DNA from: Polytrichum commune
Lineage: Eukaryota > Streptophyta > Polytrichopsida > Polytrichales > Polytrichaceae
Reading direction: 5' to 3'
Length of the DNA: 64,000 nt
Assembly (NCBI GenBank): GCA_950295325.1
Contig: OX485805.1
Coordinates: forward strand, 24,787,501-24,851,500
Part shown: positions 1 through 11,822 of the stretch, piece after piece
Numbering within the stretch: position 1 is the stretch's first letter
Layout: each line of letters begins with the position of its first letter
Position numbers and translations under genes: made by a program
Notes under the pieces: generated by a model
What the model saw: the letters and a program-made list of their open reading frames with translations, nothing else
Database searches by the model: none
What the model was told of the DNA's origin: nothing

Positions 1-356
1 TTTTTGTCTTCAAAATTCTTCACGCCGATTTTATCTTCTTACGTAAAACACCTCCAATAGTCTTGTGTGCCTCACACTAACTAATAAACTAACACTTAAT
101 AGCTAGCATCTACTAACATTTGCTTAATAACTAGCATCTACTAATATTTGCTTAGCTAGTTGTTTTTACTAGCTAGCACATTTTTTCTACTTTGCTATCT
201 TCTAGCACTACTTAGTTTCATTTTGACCTTCCTTCTTCTAGGCTAAATGCTAAATGAACTAATTTTTCCTAAATTCCCTATCAATTCTAACTTTTAATGC
301 TAACATTCTAACTAAAAGTGATCCCGCAGAGTGGTGGACCACTCAAAGGGTTCACA
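1..356 (-). mobile_element. Terminal part of a long LTR, inverted relative to the copy at 22168-25006
   Basis: The reverse complement of this stretch matches 22168-22523 almost base for base, with only scattered substitutions. The outer end is TGTGAACCCTTTGAGTGG, read on the minus strand from 356. The match stops sharply at 356, where coding sequence of the neighbouring minus-strand gene begins, so 356 is taken as the LTR end. The other end lies beyond the window, so the target-site duplication (expected TGCGG at 357-361) cannot be checked. The insertion makes that gene read into LTR sequence and stop 15 codons later. Confidence 0.8.
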
Positions 357-3300
357 TGCGGCGATGTAGTGAGACTTGGACACTGCATACTCCGGCTGCA
401 GTTTCCAGACAAGCTTGTACACCTGCTCCACCCTCCTATCCTCGACTATCCAAAGCCAGATATCTACCTCCCTGAACTTAGGGCTTGCATAATCGACGAA
501 CTTAGTTAAGAAGGGGTCGTAGAAGAGGGTGCTCATCGTGCCTTCAAATGAGCTTCCAGGAATATTCCTGAAATCAATCATCCCAAAAGGAAAGCGGTCC
601 CTTGCTTTCGTCCTTATCGCCATTCTGGCGTCTTGACCTGGCCAGCCCTGAATTTTCAAAGGCTCGAAGGTGACAAGGTTGAAGTAAGCGTCCCCTTCAA
701 ACTGGATAATCTTCTTCTCCTTGATGAAGTTCGAGAACGCACGCGCTGTGTGATCCGGAAGCGCCCGGTTCTTCCCACCCTTCACCATCTTGGCCCGCAA
801 GAAGTCGTCCCCCGCTTCCCTTATTAGAGCCGCCATGGAGGCACTGGTGAACTTATATTCATCTTTGAATGCTCTCCAGTTAGCCTCATGAACCTCGTCG
901 TCCACGACAATATTCCTCTCTGGCACCAATTTATGCAGCTCCTGCACGCACGGGGAGGTCACTTCATTGTCAAGTTGACACCACGTGCGGACAAAGTTTG
1001 CTACCCGTATATTACATGCCATACATAATTTTAAAATTTATGATATGTTTTCTACATATACATAACCATTGATAGTATCTTTTGTATACTTTTTTGAAAT
1101 TTTTAGTCATCTTTAATTTTTTTTAGTAATTTTTTTAGTTCAATTCTGTGTCATTCTAGTTAGAAATGGTATGTTTTATGAAAAAAACAAATCATCAAAT
1201 TTAGTTACCACTTTTAACTGTGTCATAGGTATTGTGTATATCTACTCGTGAAATTTTTTTGATAAAATTTTGACTCATTTTGGTGGTGCAACTTACCAAA
1301 AGAAGATGTTTTTTGGTTGCACGTGGTGTTCAACTTGACAATGGAGTGATCTACCCGTGCCTGCACGATAGTCGTCTTCTTTTTCCTGTTCTCCGTCCAT
1401 TCCTTCATGGTGTAGCATGAAGGAACGAAGGATTTGGGCTTTACGAAGACAATCTTCGGGTGCACCCAGCACCTCTTCGCCGTAGGTGCCACGTGCAGGA
1501 TGTGAGATGCCGCCTTCTCCACCTCCGTCTCTGACAGCCCTTGAAGAGTTCTAAAGAACTCTCTCACGAGAGGCTTCATCTGCTTGAAACGCGAGGCCAG
1601 GCTGAAGAAAACGCCAGTGTCGGGGTCGATCAAATCCCCCGTCTCGTACTTTTCAAACACGGTTTTCCACTTCCTCCAAACTGAGTCCGATGTTGTAATC
1701 AAGTAAATCTCCCCCTTTAGGTTGCTGTATTTCTTCTGCTTGTGGCTCGAATTATCAATGGAGGAGAATTTGTTGATCATTTGGTATTTGAAATCCTGCA
1801 CGTGAACAAAACAGAACATTTGAATGCGTGTTAGATAAGTACATGTGATTTCCAAACCATATCATGACCAACATCTACAACAAGAGTTTGGGTCGATCGA
1901 CCCAAACTTTAAAAAAACACAAGACTGCAACAGTTGTTTGGGTCGATCGACCCAAACTAAAAAAAACACAAGACTGCAACAGTTGTGTGGGTCGATCGAC
2001 CCAAACTAAATAAACATGGCTGCACCAGGAGTTTGGGTCGGTCGACCCGAACAATACTCACCTCCCACTTGGGATTCTTATCCTTCGCATTCTCCCTCTC
2101 CTTGAGAGGCCTACCATAGAACTCCCACACCTCCCGCGAGGCCATGATATTCCTTATCCAGGAAGCTTGGTAGGCCCTCTTCTTGTTTCCCATATTGAAG
2201 TACCGGGAGATGTCGCTGAGTTTGGTCTCATCGTCAGACCACACCACTAGTGCCTTCCAAACCTTCAACTTTGCCTTCTGATTGTTGGGATCGTCCCACT
2301 CATTCATGAGTTGGATTTTCTTGGATGCCTCCACGCTGTGTTGGCCGTCTATCAGCCAAAAATCGCCCTTCTGAATTGTTGGCCACATTTCAGGTGTAGG
2401 CATTTTCTTGAGACCCTGTGGCATCACTACAATCGTTTGCATGTCGTCTTTAAACTGCTCGCAAACGATCTGCGCGATTATCCAGTCAACGTAGGCGTCC
2501 TCCTTTGCCCGGACACACTTCTCCGGTGGCGCTAGATGGCACTGGCTGATGTTCACGTCGAACTTGAAATCCCTGCGCATGAAAAAACAGTGGAAGCATT
2601 TCGTCGTGAAATTGTTCACGATTTTCTGCAGCTCCCCTGCATCCACCTCTTCGCCGGGCTTCGGCATGCGCAACTCCGGTGAGACTGGCTCGTCAGTCAT
2701 CACAGATGACTCTCTCGCCCTCTTGGATGGAGTTGTTTGACGGCTCCCAAAAGGTGTAGGTGTCTCACTATTCGTAGGTGTTTGGGAGGGAGTGGTCCTA
2801 CGCGAGTCAGCCGGTACTGGTAGCGGCATCCTCACCGATTGAGGTCTTGACGACCCTCCTCCTTCCTCTGTGGGAGCTTTCCGCCTCACAGGTTGCTGTG
2901 ATTTGGTTTTGCTTTGTAGGCCCCTGTTCAACACGGTTATTGCATGTTTTAGTTTTGTGAACCGGCTTGAGACCTTGGTATTCGATGTACTCCCATCGAT
3001 AAATATTGTCTCCGGCTTGATAACTTCCGGTTCGACACAAGACTCTCTTGCATAGAGTGCGTCGAAAGGCTCGGAGAACTGGTGCATGAACATATGCGCG
3101 TTCTGCACAGCCGAGTTCTCGAGGATGACGTCGGTATAGTCTCCAAGAGACTGTACCGATGCGACCTCCCATCCCGTAAGAGTCGCCCAGGTGTGTTTCT
3201 CCACGGTTCCCACCTTGACAACAAAAATCATTTTGTATGTTGAGGCTTTGACTACTTAAATAGACCAAGCGAGGACAAGCCCGTCCTTAGGGGAATAGGA

Positions 3301-3387
3301 GTCATCCTGCGGGGTTTCGTGCTCCTGCCACAACATGTCCGGCACAGGCATGAACCACCTTTCGCCGGGTCTTTTCTTTGGAGCCAT
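357..3387 (-). CDS. Multi-exon gene with a ParB-like DGQH motif, truncated by an LTR
   Basis: Three long minus-strand exons join cleanly. One runs to 2062 (donor GAG/GTGAGT), the next is 1795-1297 (acceptor GTGCAG, donor G/GTAAGT), and the last is 1000-357 (acceptor GGGTAG); both intron phases match. The first long exon is open from about 3231. A candidate 5' exon starts with ATG at 3387 (MAPKKRPGERW) but stops near 3255, and its splice to the next exon is unclear. The product has a Ser/Thr/Pro-rich linker with basic stretches, then a segment with GDFWLIDGQHSVEASKKI, which resembles the conserved core of ParB/sulfiredoxin-fold proteins (usually DGxHR). The rest is not recognised. The last exon runs into an LTR at 356, so the C-terminus is lost or replaced. 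It may be a transposon-encoded protein rather than a host gene; the palindromes in its intron and upstream favour that. Confidence 0.5.
942..1368. repeat. Imperfect ~48-bp inverted repeat flanking an intron
   Basis: The arm at about 942-988 is the reverse complement of the arm at about 1319-1368, with about five mismatches and one indel; the core is GCACGTGGTGT-CAACTTGACAATG. Each arm lies in coding sequence next to the 1001-1296 intron of the ParB-like gene. After splicing the arms would be only about 34 nt apart and could form a long hairpin in the mRNA. Confidence 0.7.
1886..2052. repeat. Four palindromes in an intron, period ~49 bp
   Basis: Copies of the 22-bp palindrome lie at 1886, 1936, 1985 and 2031, inside the 1796-2061 intron of the ParB-like gene. 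The first three have the perfectly symmetric centre TCGATCGA. The spacers are A-rich with a shared AAGACTGCAACAGTTG block. The same motif forms the arrays of elements A and B. Confidence 0.9.
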
Positions 3388-3414
3388 CTGTAAGAAAATA
3401 ATGTGCAATGTTAG

Positions 3415-3799
3415 TTTCATTCGTTCGACCCAAACATCTACGACATGAATAGGTTTAGGTGGATTGTATATTTATATATTTCAACATCATTTGTATTGAT
3501 AATAAGAATGTTTTGATTATTGGGTGGATTTGCATTTTATATTGTTTGTGACATGCAGGATTACTTGATACTTTTCGTTGATACATTCCTTGATTATTAT
3601 TGTTGGGTGGATGTGAATTTTATATTGATGCAAAAATCATGGATTTCTTTATGACTTTATAATTAGAAGACTTTGTTTGGGTCGTTCGGCCCAAACATGA
3701 TGCTTTGTTTTGTGTTTGGGTCGGTCGACCCAAACAAGAGGCTGTGTTTGGATCGACCGACCCAAACCTGTGGCCGTGTTTGGGTCGTCTCCCCAAACT
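3415..3799. repeat. Half-palindrome and four palindromes upstream of the ParB-like gene
   Basis: A half copy lies near 3420. Four full or slightly decayed copies lie at 3675, 3714, 3746 and 3778, spaced 32-39 bp apart, with differing centres (GTTC, GGTC, GACC, GTCT). They lie 5' of the minus-strand ParB-like gene, as the A and B arrays lie 5' of their genes. Confidence 0.85.
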
Positions 3800-5794
3800 T
3801 TCCTATTTTAATGTAATTTTTAAAAGTTGGCACGTAGCATATACAATGCTTATGCGTTGTGTATGCTACAATACCTTCAATTGACAAACACTTATTGCAT
3901 ATAGTAAAAGAAAATACCTTTGTTGTATGTAGCAGTTGTTGTAAACAGTTGCTTTAGAACAGGTGTTCTTCTTCCAATAACACAGAAACAGTTGAATGTA
4001 ACCTCTCACACAAATCCACAATCTCTCATACAACTCCTAGATCTCTTTTGAATCTCTCAAACAATAATTCAATACTTCAAACAACCTCTGAATCTCTAAG
4101 AACAAGTGAATCTCTCAAAACAATAACTGACTCTCTCAAATGACTTAGATATCTCTCAAACAACAATTGAGTGTTTCAAACAACCTCTGAATCCCTAAGA
4201 ACAAGTGAATCTCTTAAAACAATGACTGACGCTCTCAAATGACTTTTGTATCTCTCAAACACCTCCTGATTATCTTATAGAACTCCTAAATCTCACAAAC
4301 TCTCCAACTACAATACAGCCTCCAAAACCCGCAAGCTTAGAATGTTGGAAAACCCTTCAACAATCTTCTACTTACTTCACTCTACAACAATCACTCTACT
4401 AACTCTCACGCACTCTAAAACTCTCTCCTTAGGTTTCTGTTCTATTGCAAACACTTCCTAACTTCTACAGCAAGAGAAGGGAGGGAAGGAGAAGAATCAG
4501 TAGGCGCCAAAGCAACAAGAAGAAGGGAGGGAAGAGAAGAAAATCGCCACCCTAAATCGCCACGGCGCTTCGCGAAAGCGGCGCTTCGACAAGAGGCGCG
4601 GAGCGAATGCTTGGCGCGGAGAGAGAGAGAAAGAAGGAAAAGTTGTGGCGGCTGGGGTTTTGTATGCCTCGGGAATTGGCCCCCAACCGCACGAATAGGG
4701 TGCCAACGGGATTAGGGCACCAACGGAATTAGGGTAACGGGGAACCCTAAATCCTAAAGCCAAACTGTAAACCCTTAGCGGGCATTAGTATTTTCAAGAC
4801 ACTTTGGAGTACCCTAATGGGGCATTCCCACCTGACTTTAGTTAAGACCCTCACTATTTTATAAAGACCGGGTAAAGCTCCCTCGGTTATAGCGGAGGCA
4901 TCCCACTATCCCAATGCACCTACAAGAACTTGCTCCGGAGATTTTCAAGTAGGTTTTAGTTAAGTAGCTTTCACACATGTTCATGGTTTTATCTACCAAG
5001 CAATGAATGTTGGGTAGTTTTTGTCCCATCCCCAAATGCCTTACTACTCACCTATCTTACCATCGGTTTTTGTTAATGAAGCTCCTCGTGCCCTCATAGC
5101 TAAGACTAAAAAGCAACCAATCACAAGGGTGGGAGGCGACACTTTCAAAATTCCTATATTCTTGCCTAATGTTTAGGTACCGATGGGAGCGTCGGTGGTT
5201 GAGGCTTAAAACCTCCACTTTTAAGCCATGCCACATCATTTGCCACCTAGGCTCGGCACTAAAAAGAGCCATATGTGTGAAACCTAGATAACTAAAACCG
5301 CATTTAGACTAATACTACTTCTAACTAATGTCAAGTGGGAATGCCCCATAAGGTGCACATCAAATGCGGTATTCTACAAAATGAAACCATTTATACAACT
5401 AATGCATTTTTACAACGCAACGTTATGCTAAAACTAAGACTTAACCCCTACTCACATGACACCATAACCTAAATTTCCCAAACAAGTTGAAATCATTGGT
5501 TTCTCTTTTGTTTGAGCAAGTTAGAAAAATAATACAATTGCGTGACATTTAACGATGTAATCGTTGACATTTAGACTTTACCAATGATGCCAAGAACTCA
5601 CACAATATGCAATGAATAAAAAATATAACCCCGTCCCCCAACATGAAATTCGGAAATTTAGGATATTTGAATGTGTTTGCTAAATGTATACCTTCCCCAA
5701 GAGCATTTTCTCAGGGTTTGGAATTGCATGATCCTTATGTCGAAATGCTAACATGCTCAAGTTTTTAGTAAATCCCTTACATACTCACTTGAAT
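3800..5794. other. Non-coding stretch, low complexity then unique DNA
   Basis: 3960-4330 is rich in CTCTCAAAC/AATCTCT motifs. 4497-4763 has an open minus-strand frame in a GC-richer patch with GAGA runs, without recognisable protein character. No gene is supported here. Confidence 0.5.
4082..4268. repeat. Tandem duplication, period 99 bp
   Basis: Two adjacent copies begin with CAACCTCTGAATC at 4082 and 4181 and differ at a few positions. The sequence is A/C-rich and non-coding. Confidence 0.8.
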
Positions 5795-6624
5795 GAATCA
5801 CATAGTCGCCAATAAACCATGGATCGTGATATATGTACTTCGAATGTGATATAAAAGTAAATCGGAGAACCACAACATCAAATGAAGCCCTTTGACGCAA
5901 TCATGTTGTTATTGAATGTTCCCTCCACGTATATTACATAATGGCGCAAGATAAAGTTCATGTTGTTTGTATGTGGAGGTAGCAGTGAACAACTACGAAT
6001 TTTTGTATTTAGGGTTTAGGGTTTAGGGTTTAGGAGTTAGGTTTATAACATATTAATCTATCCAATATTAACATATAACATTGACTTACTGGTGAGAATA
6101 GGTTTTTACTGGAAGGTAATAGAAAAGACGATCTTGATTATGTTTATTTGTTATTACGGACGTTTAAACGTGATATAGTGAATGGTCTTGTGTTTATTCA
6201 AATAACATGAAATGTTGTGGATGTTATTAGGGGTAAGGGGTTCAACTTTGGATGTTTTGCTCACTTTAGGGAATCACATAGTCGCCAATAAACCATGGTT
6301 CATGATGTATTTAATATATGGAATGTGATGCAAAAGTAAATAAGAGAAGCACAACATCAAATGAAGCCATTCACGCAATCATGTTCTTATTCATTGTTCC
6401 CTCCACATGTATTGGATAATGGAGAAAGATATAACAGATATTGTTTGCATAATATGAAGAAGAGTCTAATAGGAAGGTTATAGTAAATACAATCTTGATC
6501 ATGTTAATATGTTATTTGGGACGTTTAAACATGATATACTAATTGGTTTTGTATTTTGTCAATACGTATTTCATGTTGTGGATGTTATAAGGGTTTAGGG
6601 TCCAACTTTGGATGTTTTGGTCAC
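5795..6624. repeat. Two diverged direct repeats of about 476 and 354 bp
   Basis: Copy 1 starts at 5795 and copy 2 at 6271, both with GAATCACATAGTCGCC. Both run through a segment with GGACGTTTAAAC and end with CAACTTTGGATGTTTTG. Copy 1 is longer, partly through the telomere-like block at 6008. They are diverged and non-coding. Confidence 0.8.
6008..6034 (+). repeat. Short interstitial plant-type telomere repeat
   Basis: Nearly four tandem copies of TTTAGGG occur here, and two more at 6781-6796. TTTAGGG is the common land-plant telomere unit. This short a run is interstitial, not a chromosome end. Confidence 0.75.
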
Positions 6625-7207
6625 ACACATTAGTAAACTTGAAGTGAACTTGAGGATGGATTGAAATAACATTAAAAGATTGAACCAAAAAGCGACATTG
6701 CTAGTTAGTATCCCCTTAACAACGTCCACATACGTTTATCATTGCCACACTTCCATGCGAGATAATAGAGCAATGTTCTAGGGTTTAGGGTTTAGGGGAG
6801 ACAAATAAATAATTTTATTCATCATGACAATGGCCTCAAGCCTTGGAAACTCTCTCATAATTGCAGCCTCCAAATGGCCCCAACCCCACCTAAACAGGTT
6901 TACATTTGAAAGCATTGAATGGAGTTGTGGTTGGGTATACATATTGGTTAAAATATACCGTCGTGACACTTGAAAAATTTAATGTGGCCGCCACCCTTCC
7001 TCCCAATGTCGTATGTCATATACACACAAAACCAAAAAAAGATTAAATATCATAGACTAAGTCATATGACGGCTGGGGTATGAGAGGGGCATTGAAAGAT
7101 GCGCATTTTCTACAATAAACAGAAAAAGGGGAATTCTGTCAGGAGGTTTGAAATAAGAAGGCGGGAAAGGCATCCAATGAGGAAGTCGGGCAAGTGGAGG
7201 TGGATAG

Positions 7208-7213
7208 TATAAA
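7208..7213 (+). promoter_or_regulatory. TATA box of element A
   Basis: TATAAA followed by a GC-rich stretch. The same box occurs at the same place in element B (56129-56134, minus strand), in a conserved context whose flanks have diverged. It would place transcription start near 7240, so the palindrome array would be transcribed. Confidence 0.6.
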
Positions 7214-7482
7214 GGGGCGCACCCCCCAAAAGTTGGTTCTTTTTTGCTCTTCTCCCACTCCTGAATTCGTAGAGAGAACTCTTAGTCGGAGCTGTACTTC
7301 GAGGTTCGTTCACGCTGCTGTTCATGAGGACCTATCCACAGCATGCAAGTCCGCAGTGAACTTTGCAATGAGCTGAAATTCCACACACCTCTCAATATCC
7401 GCCGCATTATACGCCATATTATATGCTGCATTATACGTCGGTCGACACTAGTGTTGGCGGGTTCCAGTCTGACCCTTGTGAG

Positions 7483-8562
7483 GTTTGGGTCGGTCGACCC
7501 AAACCCCTTCACTAGTGTTGGGGGGGGTCTAGTCTGACCCTGATGAGGTTTGGGTCGGTCGACCCAAACCCCTCCACTAGTGAGGGCGGGTTCTAGTCTC
7601 ACCCTTGTGAGGTTTGGGTCGGTCGACCCAAACCCCTTCACTAGTGTTGGGGGGGGGGTCCTAGTCTCACCCTTGTGAGGTTTGGGTCGGTCGACCCAAA
7701 CCCCTTCACTAGTGTTGGGGGGGGGGGGGGGTCTAGTCTGACCCTTGTGAGGTTTGGGTCGGTCGACCCAAACCCCTACCCCACTGTGGGCGTTTATCGT
7801 AAAACCTTTCAGAAGGTTTGGGTCGGTCGACCCAAACTTTTTCGCACATCGTGAACGAATTGTTAATGGCCCTTACCCAATGTACTCAGAAGGTTTGGAC
7901 GGACAGAGTAGTAACCTTATCCCATCATATGTAATGTTTGGGTCGAGCGACCCAAACCTCATCCCAGTGTGGGTGGATTTACACTGTGAAAGTTTGGGTC
8001 GACCGACCCAAACCCCTTCCCAGTGTGGGTGGACTTACCCTGTGAAAGTTTGGGTCGACCGACCCAAACCCCTTCCCTGTGTGGGTGGGTTTAGCCTGTG
8101 AAAGTTTGGGTCGACCGACCCAAACCCCTTCCCAGTGTGGGTGGGTTTAGCCTGTGAAAGTTTGGGTCGACCGACCCAAACCCCTTCCCAGTGTGGATGG
8201 ACTTACCCTGTGAAAGTTTGGGTCGACCGACCCAAACCCCTTCCCTGTGTGGGTGGGTTTAGCCTGTGAAAGTTTGGGTCGACCGACCCAAACCCTTATC
8301 CAGTGTGGGTGGATTTACCCCGTCAAAGTTTGGGTCGGTCGACCCAAACCCCTTCCCCAGTTTCGGCGGTTGTAGTTGACCATGACAAGGATTGGGTCGG
8401 TCGACCCAAAGTTTTCCCCACAGCGTGATGGAATTCTAAATGGCCCTCAACCCATCATTGTACAAGGTTTGAGTCGGTCGACCGGAACCCGACCCTATCC
8501 CACGGGCAAGGTGTGGATGGCCCTCAATCCCTGGTGCCACAGGGTTTAGGTCGGCCGACCCA
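7483..8562. repeat. Array of about 17 palindromes, period 56-72 bp
   Basis: Copies with arms GTTTGGGTC and GACCCAAAC start at 7483, 7548, 7612, 7680, 7752, 7816, 7936, 7992, 8048, 8104, 8160, 8216, 8272 and 8328, with three weaker ones near 8389, 8467 and 8541. From 7936 to 8328 the spacing is exactly 56 bp. The first six have the centre GGTC and spacers with CCTTCACTAGTG plus a G-run of varying length. Those from 7992 to 8272 have GACC, and GGTC returns at 8328. The array lies between the TATA box and the start codon, in the leader or a leader intron. Confidence 0.95.
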
Positions 8563-8753
8563 AACTCCCACCCAAAATATTTTGTGGACTGGCGCACAGT
8601 ATTGGGAGCTCACATTGCATTTGTGTTGCAAATGTCTTGATCCTCAGTGACCCCATTCATCGTGATGTTTTGTATTTTCCAATATTTGATTCTTTTGGAC
8701 CCTTACATTGTGTCCATGTTTGTTGAGGTTTCATGTGCATGTGTGTAGGCGTA

Positions 8754-11700
8754 ATGGAGGGAGTTGGTGGAAGAGGGGATTCCTTCTCTGAAGACATGGG
8801 CAGCACCCAATCTCTGTCTGGGGATGAGCTAGACATTGTCGGGGAGGATAGTTTTGATGACAGTGCAGATGAAGGTCATTTGGGGAGTCCTTCGCCATCT
8901 GACCCTTTTTGCCCCATTGTGGAATGTGCGGGGCTTTCACGAGCTTCATGGGTGAATTTGGATGTGGTACTTGTTAATGACAGTGGAGTTGCTGTGGCGG
9001 AGGGTATTTGTCGTAACACACATCCACAAGATTGCATTGATGAACACCCCCTTGGCACCGAGGACGTTGGAGTTGTTATATTAGAATCACTCGTACATTC
9101 CGAAGTCAATCCAACTCATAGGTTCTCGTTGCGAAGGTGGCCGTTGAGGAATGTGACAATTGAGGGGGTTAGCTTGCGCGACCATGAGCGACGACACGTC
9201 CAAATCCAACAGGAGCTCCAAGCAAACATTCGGCCACGCAAAGGCCTTCGGAAGTACGAAACATTGACGCGTCCTACTCCGTCTGCAAATAAGTGTAAAC
9301 GTCAAAGGTTGCTCTGTGAGGAGTCTATTAGAGAAGTTGCTACGAAGGATTGTTGTGTACATCGTTGTTGCCAATTGTTCCCAAGAGATAAATTGAAGGC
9401 CATCCGTGAAGAAATGTGGCTTGGAGATTTCCGTCTAAGATCCACCAAAAAGCTTGATGTCCATAGGGCGATACATGTGAACGGAGCGGGTCGCAAGGTC
9501 ATCACCCTTGAGAGCATAGACGTGTGTTGTACGGCATGGTACACCATTCACGGTGTGTCGAAAGCGGAATTTTATAGACAAGCCGCGTATGCCAAGGAAG
9601 GCCGCCGTTCCCGTCACCATGGGAACACGGGCTTAAAGAAACCTAGAGAAGCAACAAGACAAGCAACAGCCACTCTGGCAACCATCATTGTCCCCCTTGC
9701 CGATGCAATGCCGCACAAAACACGCACACTCGCAACCGGTGAAAAGGTTGTGGAGAAGGTTCTTCCTACAGGTACGAAATGGAAAGACATATTGTTGGAC
9801 GTAAACGCAGTTGGCGAGAAGGTCGGGTTGGACCCAATTTCGTTGTCGAAACTGAGTGCTATCAAAAAATCTCACTTTAGCGAATACATCACAAAAAGAC
9901 GAGGCGACAAATTTGCCCGTTGTTCCAAATGCGAGAAGTTGAAACGCCTTCAAGATGCACACACGATGGGGACAGAGTCCTATGCCGCACATCAAATGAA
10001 CTATTTTAAGCATGTGAACATGCAAGAGGCACACCGTAATGATTACTACACAAATAGAGCTTTGTCCATCTCCAGGCCTTTGGAAGTCCTTACAATCATC
10101 CATGACAAAATGGACCATGCCAAAACAGCCTCACCATGTTTTGCAAATCGAATCAAAGCCACGGACGGCCTTTTTAAGCTTCATGTTTCAGTTACAGGTG
10201 ATTTTGATAACAATTGCATTGCATTACCTAAACACAAATTTGTGCGTTTAGGTTTGTACTTGGGGCCATACATGTACACCATGTGAATTTTTTGGTGTTA
10301 TAGTTGAATATTAAACCATTGGGTTGCCTTTGCAGGAATGATTGCACATGGGCATGGTAATGTCAAATATGCTCATTATGCTTTTGATTTGTATCCGGCG
10401 GATTCAAACCACACGATAGGGTCATTTGCAAAGCTTTTACGTGATTTGGAGAAACCGCCGTCCTATTCATCAAGATCGTTATTTGAAAACTCGGGATCAA
10501 CACCTCTATATGAAGCGGTCTTGGATGGAAGAGATGTATGCGTGCACTCATTGCCGGAACCACCAAGTGAAGATGTGATTGCCAAGAATTTGCCCCCAAC
10601 TCTGCGTGTCCAATTGGACAATTGTGCGAAGGACAATAAAAGTAGATATGTTTTTGCATATTGGTCGTTGTTGGTTGCGAAAGGCATTTTCAAGGAGGTT
10701 TTTGTGTCCTTTCTATTGGTAGGCCACACGCACGACGATATCGATGCATCTTTTGGGCGGTGGAGCATGAAGTTGCGCGAGGAGGATTTTCCAACAATCC
10801 CATTGTTGATGAAGTCGTACATGGATTTGGAGAACATTCCCGTCATCCCCCATATGATCGAGGAGGTTCCCGACTTCAAGGCATTTATAGAACCGTATAT
10901 TCGAAGCGGAGCTCACCGATTGATCGGGCATACGAAGGCACAACAATTTCGGTTCTACGTGCGTGACGATGGTGTCCCCGCCATGCAATACAAGTTGTTG
11001 TGCACATCACAAGACTGGAGCCCGCCGGAGGGTCTCCTTGTATGGCGTGTTGATGGGGAGGGAAGGACGATGTTGCCTGACGGAGAGCCTAAGCCTTGCA
11101 AACCAATACCCATGAAGAATTTGGAGGACATTTGTAAAGGCATATCAGGCTTCATACAATATTGGGAGAGTTTGAGGGTAGCGGATGTTGGTGGATCGTG
11201 TTGGCTTCGTTACGGAAGTTGGATACAACATTGGACATGTGTTCGTGGCGCTTTGGCAAACCTTCATCAAGATACACCCCTTACTTTAAGGCATGGGTTT
11301 TGGCCACAAACACGTGTCAATGTACAAGCTTCGGAGGCTAGTCTTTTGGGAAATGGAGAGGTTCGAGAGGAGTTTGATGTGGACGACCATTACGTGGGGC
11401 CTGCTAGTAGTCGTCCGCCACCATCTTTCCGCATTGCAGTGGATTGTCATGAAGGTTATATGCTCATTTTGCGTCCTGGAGATGAGACATATGCAAAGCC
11501 AGTGTGGGTGGCAAGAGCTTTGTCCAAACTAAATTTTGTAACTTCCAGCCCTCATTTTCGACAAATACAAGTAGAGTACTACCGACCGACAGCACGGAAT
11601 GAAGATGTTGTTCGGCATTATACAGGCTGGGATACAAACCAACACTTTCGGTGGAAGGTGGATTCTGAGCACGGTCCATCTTGGGTAGATACAGATTCCA

Positions 11701-11822
11701 TATTCATAGCATGGAAACCACGGAAAAATCATAGTGGATCAGTGTCCATCCCTCAAAAGTACATAACTTTTGCAAAAGACAAACTTGCTTGGATCGCAGA
11801 AGAAGCAACCCACGTTGAATGA
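8754..11822 (+). CDS. Transposase-like protein of element A (DUF7869-like), two exons
   Basis: Exons 8754-10197 and 10336-11822 (donor ACAG/GTGATT, acceptor TTTGCAG/GA) join in frame to encode 976 residues. The frame is also open from ATG 8733. I prefer 8754 because an acceptor-like TGTGTGTAG ends at 8748 and is kept in element B. The N-terminus is acidic and Ser-rich. Then come a Cys-rich CCVHRCC (~200), a CSKCEKLK pair (~387), HDKMDHAK (~450), QLDNCAKDNK (~571) and GHTHDDID (~610). The last two resemble the core of a large uncharacterised plant/protist/animal family that I recall as DUF7869. Their acidic residues could form a DDE-type catalytic site; that is inference. The C-terminal third may be a small beta-barrel reader domain (weak guess). 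No stop or frameshift is visible. Confidence 0.8.

Noticed and set aside
6008-6034. A chromosome end
   Set aside because: Only about four TTTAGGG units, with ordinary sequence on both sides.
7282-8101. Open frames through the palindrome array (e.g. GSTDPNLTRVRLEP repeats)
   Set aside because: They arise from repeated DNA without stops. Frames on both strands are open and the repeat period and spacers change between A and B with no conserved protein.
7483-8562. CRISPR-like look: regular repeats with spacers
   Set aside because: Spacers are themselves repeats of each other, the setting is a plant nuclear transposon, and no cas-like genes are present.
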